DNA of 12,701 bases from NCBI GenBank assembly GCA_009782165.1, contig WQUH01000116.1, forward strand, positions 1 to 12,701, given 5' to 3'. The notes under the pieces were generated by a model. That model was not told the origin of the DNA. It was given only the letters and a program-made list of their open reading frames with translations, and did no database searches. Source of the DNA: Pseudomonadota bacterium. GTDB taxonomy: Bacteria; Desulfobacterota; Desulfobulbia; Desulfobulbales; Desulfobulbaceae. Below, in pieces: positions 7,512-12,701 of the stretch (its first letter is position 1; each line of letters starts with the position of its first letter). Position numbers and translations under genes: made by a program.

Positions 7512-9941
7512 TCACCGGGTATCGAGTTCGAGCAGCGCCGCTTCGTCGCGGGCCACCTTGGTCCAAAAGGGGTCTGTGCCTTTCTCGGCCAGATCCTTGA
7601 ACAACTTAAGCGCCTGGGGCCTGTTGTTTTGCCGCTGGGCGATCTGGGCCAGGCGAAAACGGGCCTGTTCGCTGCCGTGCTGGTTGCGCTCGGCAAGTCG
7701 CTGGAACAGGGGCAGGGCGCGGTCGTTCTGGTCGAGGCGAAAATACGATTCAGCCAGGGGCAGCAGCATCCCCTGCTGGGCCAGCAGATCCTGAAGCTCC
7801 GGCGGCGACAGGGTCTCGACCACCTTGTTCCAGGCCTGCTGATCGAAGTAGATCCGGCCTTTCAACAACTCCATTTCCCGCAGGTTCGGGCTGGCGGCGT
7901 CGGTCATCAGGGCCAGGGCCTTGTCTGACTGGCCGCTGTTGTACAGGGCCAGCACCTTGGCGGCGAAAACCGCCGGCCGGTCGGCGCCCTTCGGATAGCG
8001 GGTCAGATACCGGTTGACGTATTCCTCCACCTGCAGGTAGTGGCCGGAGGCGGACAAGGATCGGATCAGGGGCAGATAGATTTTCTCCTGCTCGCTCTCG
8101 GTGGAAATGTCGAACAGGTACTGATAGATCTCCGCCGTTTGCTCTGCCAGGCCCAGCTTGTTGCAGGCAAAGGCCAAATCGTAGATGGGGCCGGTATCGA
8201 TCCAGCCGTTGGCAAAGAGATGCTTGTTCTGATCGGCCAGCACCATGGCCTTGACGTAGTCTCCGTTTTTGACCAGCCGCCTGATTGCGTCGGGAAACTG
8301 CTGGACCAGCAGGGCCATGGCCTCGGCGCGCAGTTTGCCCGAGCGAAAGCCGCGCAGCACCTGCATGCTCTGGTTGACGCTCGCCTCGGGCTCGCCCGAC
8401 AGGGCCTTGACCAGGGCCAGCTTGAAGGCGCATTCCTCGCGCACCGCCAGGGCGGATGCCTGGTTTGCGCAGTGGTCGTAGAAGGTCGCCGCCTCGCGGC
8501 CGGACATTTTGCCCGCAAGGAAATCCACATCCGTCTGTTTGAGCTGGGCGCGAAATCCGCCTTCGGTGCCGGGAAAGGCGTTGCTGACCTGCTGGAGGTC
8601 GATCCGGGCCTTTTTGGCTGTGGCCGGGATGCGCAGTTGGGCCGAAGCCAGCCGGAACAGGGCGAGATCCTGGTGGGGACGGTTGACGAGCAGATCGACG
8701 AGTTGCTGGTAGCGTTTGGCCGCCTCGGCGTATTGACGGGCGGTGTACAGTTCGTTGGCGAAACGGGCGAGCGACATGGGGTCGGCCTCGAAGAGCGGCG
8801 ATTGTCCGGCCAGCTCCTGGTATGCGGCCAGGGCTTTGCCGTTTTGCCCGGTCGCAGCCAGGAGATCGGCCTGCCGCAGCCGCCTGATGGCGGCGAGCGC
8901 GGGGTCGCCGGTCACGGCCGGATCGCCGAGCAGTTTGTTCGCATCTTCGTGCCGGTGGGCCAGGATGGCCAATTCGGCCAGGAGCAGGCGGTACGAACCG
9001 ATCAGGGGAGAGGTTTCGTTGTTGTGCACCCAGCCGCGAAATTCGTAGTAGGCGTCAACCGGGGCCCCATGACAGGCTTTCAGATAGATCTGCAACATGG
9101 CGGCCATCTCGGCCATGGGCGCGTCGGGATACTGGCGAACGATCCGTTGCAGCAGCACCTCGGCTTCCCTGTCGTCCCCGGCCCGGATCATGGCTTCGGC
9201 ATAGGTCAGAACCAGCCGCTCCTTGAGCTGTTCCCCCGACTGCCGGGCCACCTGCTCGCGCAACAGCAGCCCGACCTGAAACCACTTGCCTTCCCTGGCC
9301 TCGGCCAGCGCCTCCTCGGGCAGCCAGTCGGCCGCGGGCATGGGCGGCGGCAGGGCAACGGCCAGGGGGAAGGGCGGCAGGAAGAGCCTGGGCGCGGGGA
9401 GCAGATCGAGCGGCGATTCGTATTCGTTGAAAAATGAACGCCAATCTTTGGCAAATTTTGAGTGTTTGACCGGATTGGGCGGCCCGTGCTCACTGGCGCT
9501 CCGGACCGCGACGGTCGGTTGCGGCGGGGCGGCAAGCTCCGGCCGGGATACGGATTGCCGGTCGCCGAGCAGGATGTCGAGCACGATCTGATTCTCGTTT
9601 GGACGGCTTTCGCTGGTGGCCTTTTGCGGCGGATAGCGGAAATAAAACGAAAGCAGCACGCCGTTTTTCTCGACTTTGCTGACGGTTTTGATCATCTTGT
9701 CATCGGTGGCCGGCAGGAGCAGCGCGCCGCTTACGGCGGCATCCTTGAAAACCACATCGATCCGCCGGCCAACGGTCGCCAGGTTGAAAACCGGTATCTG
9801 GTCGAATGCAAAGGTCAACTGCATGCGGGCCGAATCGTCGCTCCGGGTGATCGAGTTGAGAATCGCCCCGGCCCGGGCGTCGATCCCGGAAAACAGATTG
9901 ACAGCGAACAGCAAAATGATGATGAACAGAGGATGGCGCAT
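7512..9941 (-). CDS. Secreted AMIN-like/TPR-solenoid protein heading the flagellar operon (possible motor scaffold)
   Basis: This 809-residue protein is the first gene of the minus-strand operon. Residues 1-24 are a signal peptide (MRHPLFIIILLF, cleavage after ARA), so it is periplasmic or outer-surface. Residues about 27-126 form an AMIN-like beta domain (RMQLTFAFDQIPVFNLATVG, later QIVLDILLG). AMIN domains bind peptidoglycan in other proteins. Residues about 127-205 are a proline-rich linker. From about 206 to the end come many TPR/SLR-type helical pairs (AYQELAGQSP, KRYQQLVDLL, ALPLFQRLAERN, ALKLFKDLAEKG). An in-frame TGA lies six codons before the ATG at 9941, so the start is firm although the Shine-Dalgarno is weak. 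The architecture (secretion signal, beta domain, linker, TPR superhelix, about 800 residues) resembles Campylobacterota PflA, but I see no sequence proof of orthology. A generic assembly or outer-membrane TPR protein is the alternative. Confidence 0.8.
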   Translation of the reverse strand: MRHPLFIIILLFAVNLFSGIDARAGAILNSITRSDDSARMQLTFAFDQIPVFNLATVGRRIDVVFKDAAVSGALLLPATDDKMIKTVSKVEKNGVLLSFYFRYPPQKATSESRPNENQIVLDILLGDRQSVSRPELAAPPQPTVAVRSASEHGPPNPVKHSKFAKDWRSFFNEYESPLDLLPAPRLFLPPFPLAVALPPPMPAADWLPEEALAEAREGKWFQVGLLLREQVARQSGEQLKERLVLTYAEAMIRAGDDREAEVLLQRIVRQYPDAPMAEMAAMLQIYLKACHGAPVDAYYEFRGWVHNNETSPLIGSYRLLLAELAILAHRHEDANKLLGDPAVTGDPALAAIRRLRQADLLAATGQNGKALAAYQELAGQSPLFEADPMSLARFANELYTARQYAEAAKRYQQLVDLLVNRPHQDLALFRLASAQLRIPATAKKARIDLQQVSNAFPGTEGGFRAQLKQTDVDFLAGKMSGREAATFYDHCANQASALAVREECAFKLALVKALSGEPEASVNQSMQVLRGFRSGKLRAEAMALLVQQFPDAIRRLVKNGDYVKAMVLADQNKHLFANGWIDTGPIYDLAFACNKLGLAEQTAEIYQYLFDISTESEQEKIYLPLIRSLSASGHYLQVEEYVNRYLTRYPKGADRPAVFAAKVLALYNSGQSDKALALMTDAASPNLREMELLKGRIYFDQQAWNKVVETLSPPELQDLLAQQGMLLPLAESYFRLDQNDRALPLFQRLAERNQHGSEQARFRLAQIAQRQNNRPQALKLFKDLAEKGTDPFWTKVARDEAALLELDTR

Positions 9942-9989
9942 GGTGTGGTCGCTTGGTCAGACGCCCCTCCCGCTCCATGCCGGAGGGTG

Positions 9990-10006
9990 TGCCTGGCCTG
10001 TTCCAA
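9990..10006 (-). promoter_or_regulatory. Weak sigma-54-like promoter upstream of the flagellar operon
   Basis: The minus strand reads TTGGAACAGGCCAGGCA, with GG and GC separated by exactly 10 bases, as sigma-54 promoters require, though the -12 TTGC is AGGC. It would start transcription about 38 bases before the TPR gene. Flagellar rod/ring operons of many deltaproteobacteria and Campylobacterota depend on sigma-54, but a GG-N10-GC match is common by chance in GC-rich DNA. Confidence 0.25.
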
Positions 10007-10009
10007 GCA
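9993..10009 (+). promoter_or_regulatory. Weak sigma-54-like promoter facing the CheA-like gene
   Basis: The plus strand reads CTGGCCTGTTCCAAGCA, a GG-N10-GC match with a good -24 half (CTGGC) and a poor -12 half (AAGCA). It overlaps the opposite-strand candidate almost base for base. It would leave a leader of about 200 bases before the gene at 10221, longer than usual. It may be incidental. Confidence 0.18.
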
Positions 10010-10051
10010 ATAAGCATTCCATGCGTTGAGAAGGGGCGGCAACAGGCGGCG

Positions 10052-10063
10052 CGGCGCGCGCCG
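10052..10063. repeat. 12-bp perfect GC palindrome in the divergent intergenic region
   Basis: CGGCGCGCGCCG is its own reverse complement and sits inside a GC-only stretch between the two divergent genes. It could be an operator half-site cluster, or simply a product of composition. No T-run adjoins it, so it is not a terminator. Confidence 0.35.
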
Positions 10064-10220
10064 GGGCGGCCCTTGCCGTTGGTGTGCGCAGCGGTTGATG
10101 CGGAGCAAGTCATTTTTTTGACAAAGTCGGGGTGTCCTGGGTTGCGGACAGGATACGCGAGGCAGCACAGGCGTCGGCCAGCGGATCGGCATGGTCGGGC
10201 CCAACAAGGAGAGGGAAGCT

Positions 10221-11975
10221 ATGACGACGGAAGATTCGCGGCAGTTGGTCGCGCCCTTTATCGATACCTCCCTGGAGATGATCCGGCGGTTGCAGCCCTT
10301 TGTCCGGGCCCTGGTCACGCAGCCGGGCCGAGGGGACATCGTGCCCGAGGTCACCGATTCCGGATTCCGGCTGCTGCACCTGATCAAGGGCAGCGGCATT
10401 GCCCTGGGGTTCCACCATTTGACCCTGCCGGCAACCGCCATGGAATATCTGCTCGATCAGGTCCGGTCGGGGATCCTGCCGCTGACCCCGTCCCGCATCG
10501 CCCTGCTGTCCGAGGTCTGCACCTTTCTCGAACGCGGCCTGGTTCTGGTGCGGGAGGAACACTCCGATGCGGCTCTGGCGGACAGCGCCGCCAGGCTGGC
10601 TTCGGCCATCCGGCTGGAGGCCTTTCCGGCCCAGGATGTGTTCCTGGGCGACGGGTCGCATTCCAAACTGCCCGAGGATGCGCAGGAGGCGTTTTTCTGG
10701 GAAACGTCGAAACTGGTGACCATGGTGGAACAGGAATTCGTGCTGTGGGATTTCGTTTCACTCGATCCGGAACGGGTGATGGAGTTGTCGCGGGTGATGA
10801 ACCGGCTGCGGCAATGTTTTGCCCTGTACGATTTTCACGATCCGGAGTGGATCTGCCAGGCCATTGCCTCGACGCTCAGCCGGTTCGCGCGGGGCGAGTG
10901 TTTTCAGAGCTCGTATCCGGAACGGATATTTTTGCGCTGCATCGACGCGATCCGGACGGCGCTCGTCGGCTTTCCCTCGACCAACTGTTTGCTGGTAACC
11001 GATGTCGACCGGCACCTGGCGGCCCTGCAGGGGCTGATGCGTCAGCCCATCGGCGAATTGCTGGTCGAAGCGGGATTGGTGGATGCGACCGCCATCGATG
11101 AGGCACTGGCGGTCCAGCGCGCCACTCCGGCCGGGCAATCGCGTTTTCTGGGCGAGGTGCTGATCGACATGGGCCAGGTGACCTCCGAGCAGATCGGGCA
11201 TGCGCTGCGCGAACAGTACAGCAAACAGGCGCTGGTCCGGGAGGCGGAGGTGGTCGGCGATGCCGGCGGCTGCGTGCCGGATACGCCGGTGGCGGTGGCG
11301 GTCGATGACCGCAGACTCGAACAGATGCACCTCGTGCTCGAACGCCTGCTGGCCCTGCGGCCGCCGGCCGAATACCTGACGCATCTGAACGAACTGGCGG
11401 AGATCGTGCGCATCTGCCGCCGCGACGCCCTGACCTCGCTGAACAGCCGTTTGCAGAGGGTGGTACACGATCTGGCCGCCAAGCACGGCAAGCGTGTCCA
11501 TTTTATCGCCGAAGGGATCGGCACCTTGCGGGAGACGGACGAAACGGCCGCCCTGCTCAACTCCGTGTGCCACCTCCTGCGCAACAGCGTCGAGCATGGC
11601 CTGGAAACGGTGGTGGAACGGAGGCATGCGGGGAAGAAAAGCGTCGGCAAGCTGCACCTGCTGGCCCTGCGGCAGGGCGAGGAGATCTGGATCAGCGTCG
11701 AGGATGACGGCCGGGGATTCGACGACGAACGGGTGGCGGGCCTGCTGGTCGGGCAGGGGGTGACCACCGCCGATGCCATCGCATCCTTGAACGACCGGGA
11801 GCGGATCGCCCTTTTGCTCAAAGAGCCGCTCCGCCAGCCGGTGCGCGGCGAGGACTGGGCGCGGGGCCTGATCTCGGTGCAGAAGACCGTCAAGGAGATC
11901 GGCGGCACCGTGCATGTGGTCACCCGCCCGGGCAAGGGAACCTGCGTGACCCTGCGGGTTCCGCGGCGGCCCTGA
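10221..11975 (+). CDS. CheA-like histidine kinase with Hpt and tandem MshEN-like repeats, no CheW domain
   Basis: This 584-residue protein starts at the ATG at 10221 (AGGG six bases upstream; an ATG at 10191 has no ribosome-binding site). Residues about 10-135 form an Hpt domain with the phosphorylatable His53 in LLHLIKGSGIALGF. Residues about 155-255 look like a second four-helix, Hpt-like region without a His. Residues 276-299 and 309-332 are tandem 24-residue motifs fitting the MshEN pattern L-G-x-x-L-x(3)-G-x(6)-L-x(3)-L-x-x-Q (IGELLVEAGLVDATAIDEAL, LGEVLIDMGQVTSEQIGHAL). Then come CheA-like P3/P4 regions: SRLQRVVHDLAAKHGKRV, N-box HLLRNSVEHGLE (Asn455), G1 box VEDDGRGFD (495-499), and GGTVHVVTRPGKGT. 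The G2 region (WARGLISV) lacks the first Gly, and no P5/CheW domain follows. Coupling to receptor arrays must therefore differ from classical CheA, or be absent. It is divergent from the flagellar operon and precedes a CheC-like gene. Confidence 0.85.
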   Translation: MTTEDSRQLVAPFIDTSLEMIRRLQPFVRALVTQPGRGDIVPEVTDSGFRLLHLIKGSGIALGFHHLTLPATAMEYLLDQVRSGILPLTPSRIALLSEVCTFLERGLVLVREEHSDAALADSAARLASAIRLEAFPAQDVFLGDGSHSKLPEDAQEAFFWETSKLVTMVEQEFVLWDFVSLDPERVMELSRVMNRLRQCFALYDFHDPEWICQAIASTLSRFARGECFQSSYPERIFLRCIDAIRTALVGFPSTNCLLVTDVDRHLAALQGLMRQPIGELLVEAGLVDATAIDEALAVQRATPAGQSRFLGEVLIDMGQVTSEQIGHALREQYSKQALVREAEVVGDAGGCVPDTPVAVAVDDRRLEQMHLVLERLLALRPPAEYLTHLNELAEIVRICRRDALTSLNSRLQRVVHDLAAKHGKRVHFIAEGIGTLRETDETAALLNSVCHLLRNSVEHGLETVVERRHAGKKSVGKLHLLALRQGEEIWISVEDDGRGFDDERVAGLLVGQGVTTADAIASLNDRERIALLLKEPLRQPVRGEDWARGLISVQKTVKEIGGTVHVVTRPGKGTCVTLRVPRRP

Positions 11976-12043
11976 TCCGTTGCGGAGAAATGCGGCCAGG
12001 GCTTAACTTTGTTCATCCTGCCGCCGAAAGAGAATAATTGGAT

Positions 12044-12060
12044 TTGGTGCGTGGCTTGCA
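12044..12060 (+). promoter_or_regulatory. Sigma-54 promoter candidate for the CheC/FliY-like gene
   Basis: TTGGTGCGTGGCTTGCA matches the sigma-54 consensus YTGGCACG-N4-TTGCW closely: GG and GC are exactly 10 bases apart, the CG of the -24 block is present and the -12 block TTGCA is perfect, with two mismatches in the -24 block plus a purine-position change. Transcription would start near 12071, about 108 bases before the next gene. No enhancer site was identified. Confidence 0.55.
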
Positions 12061-12069
12061 TGGATGAAT

Positions 12070-12112
12070 GCCGTGCGGGCTGAACGGCGCGGCCGATTTT
12101 TTTTGTTTTTTT
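12070..12112 (+). terminator. Short hairpins followed by a T-run (terminator or attenuator candidate)
   Basis: GCCGT (12070-12074) can pair with ACGGC (12084-12088), or CGGC (12085-12088) can pair with GCCG (12092-12095); the two stems share bases and exclude each other. They are followed by eight T, a G and seven T (12097-12112). It could end the CheA-like transcript that stops at 11975. The stems are short, so efficiency is uncertain. Confidence 0.4.
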
Positions 12113-12178
12113 GGGCGGGGGATGCGTTCGGTCCCTGGGCGATTTTGAGGAAATGAGGTCTTTTTCCCTGTTGGTACG

Positions 12179-12701
12179 ATGAAAGTCAAAGAGCGTTTCG
12201 ATACCCTTGTCCTCTCCTGGTGCGACCGGATCCAGGAGGCGGTTGCCGGCCTGATCGGCAAGCCGTTCATCCTGGCAGAGCCGGAATTTCGTCACGCGGG
12301 CAAGAGGGAACTGTTCGCCGGCGACAACGGCACAGCCATCCTGACCCATGTCGGCCTGGAAGGAGAGGCGCAGGGAAACGGATGCGTGCTGGTCGGCATC
12401 GAGGCCGCCATCGCGCTCGGTGGCGCGCGCCTGATGCTGCCCGACGCGGAGATGGACCGCCTGTTGGCCGATCGGGATTATTCCGGGCAAGTGCAGGCCG
12501 CGTACAGCGAGCTTGCCCGCACAATCTGTGACGCCGCCGCCGCAAGCCTGGCGGAGCAATACCCGAACGCGCGCCTGGCCTGCGGCCAGCAGGAAATTGT
12601 GGATGCGGCCACGGTGGCGATGGAATCGGACCAACCGATCCCCGATATCCCCTATGGGCTGATAAGCGCATCCATGCTGCTCGACGGCCGCCCGCTGGGG
12701 C
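12179..12701 (+). CDS. CheC/CheX/FliY-like chemotaxis or switch protein (N-terminal 174 codons, cut by window edge)
   Basis: The reading frame from the ATG at 12179 stays open for 174 codons to the window edge, with an in-frame TGA 11 codons upstream. The start MKVKERFDTLVLSWCDRI, then AVAGLIGKPFIL, followed by GCVLVGIEAAIALGGARLML and a helix AYSELARTICDAAAASLA, resembles the alpha/beta layout of CheC, CheX and FliY/FliM-middle proteins, which bind or dephosphorylate CheY-P. Those families carry E-x-x-N in the active helix. Here the corresponding position reads S-E-L-A-R, so the Asn is missing and phosphatase activity is doubtful. No strong Shine-Dalgarno is visible. A sigma-54-like promoter lies about 110 bp upstream. 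The family call is by pattern only; the rest of the protein, perhaps with further domains, is outside the window. Confidence 0.5.
   Translation, partial: MKVKERFDTLVLSWCDRIQEAVAGLIGKPFILAEPEFRHAGKRELFAGDNGTAILTHVGLEGEAQGNGCVLVGIEAAIALGGARLMLPDAEMDRLLADRDYSGQVQAAYSELARTICDAAAASLAEQYPNARLACGQQEIVDAATVAMESDQPIPDIPYGLISASMLLDGRPLG

Noticed and set aside
8040..9437. 465-codon plus-strand frame opposite the TPR gene
   Set aside because: It is a shadow of the TPR gene, with no signal, domain or ribosome-binding site.
10118..10146. Perfect TTGACA upstream of the CheA-like gene as a sigma-70 promoter
   Set aside because: The -10 position at 17-base spacing reads GTTGCG, far from TATAAT, and no better hexamer lies at 16-18 bases.
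10758..11915. 385-codon minus-strand frame opposite the CheA-like gene
   Set aside because: It is antisense to a protein with clear Hpt and ATPase motifs. Its composition (Gln/His/Arg/Asp-rich) is typical of a shadow frame.
12153..12182. Nine-codon leader frame (MRSFSLLVR) whose TGA overlaps the ATG of the CheC-like gene
   Set aside because: The only purine-rich run (GAGG) is two bases from its ATG, too close for a ribosome-binding site. Chance is the simplest reading, although translational coupling is not excluded.
1..12701. CRISPR arrays, tRNA/rRNA genes, insertion sequences or phage genes
   Set aside because: No regularly spaced direct repeats, tRNA-like cloverleaf, transposase motifs or terminal inverted repeats were seen. 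The window is nearly filled by flagellar and signalling genes of uniform composition.

Overview
The window is a high-GC chromosomal segment dominated by a flagellar basal-body operon on the minus strand, followed by a divergent pair of chemotaxis-type signalling genes on the plus strand. Gene order and protein style (flgB-flgC-fliE-F-G-H-I-J-motE-fliK, a secreted TPR protein at the operon head, sigma-54-like elements) suggest a motile Gram-negative bacterium of the Desulfobacterota/deltaproteobacterial type, possibly Desulfobulbales. That placement is an inference from gene content and protein style, not from a search.

Minus strand, in transcription order from 9941 down to 1: a secreted protein with an AMIN-like beta domain, a proline-rich linker and a TPR solenoid (9941-7512); rod proteins flgB and flgC; the MS-ring/rod junction gene fliE; the MS-ring gene fliF; the rotor switch gene fliG; the export ATPase set fliH, fliI and fliJ; a MotE/YlxF-type secreted coiled-coil protein; and the first 54 codons of the hook-length ruler gene fliK, cut by the window edge. 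Gaps run from a 4-base overlap to about 93 bp, so this looks like one transcription unit. The products build the structure outward from the inner membrane: MS ring, C-ring rotor, export ATPase, proximal rod. Two exported accessory proteins (TPR protein and MotE-like) bracket the core genes and may act on the periplasmic side of the motor.

The divergent intergenic region (9942-10220) holds weak, overlapping sigma-54-like elements in both directions, a 12-bp GC palindrome and a short GTCA-N6-TGAC inverted repeat.

Plus strand: 10221-11975 encodes an unusual CheA-like histidine kinase. It has an N-terminal Hpt domain with a phosphorylatable His, a second helical region resembling an Hpt without its His, a tandem MshEN-like repeat (a fold used for c-di-GMP binding in type II/IV secretion ATPases), then CheA-like dimerisation/ATPase regions, and it stops with no CheW-like P5 domain. 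After a 203-bp gap with a good sigma-54 promoter match and an attenuator-like hairpin/poly-T element, a CheC/CheX/FliY-like gene starts at 12179 and runs off the right edge.

The best candidates for something not well described are the MshEN-bearing CheA-like protein with its neighbouring CheC-like gene, and the AMIN-TPR protein heading the flagellar operon, whose architecture recalls the PflA motor-disk protein of Campylobacterota.
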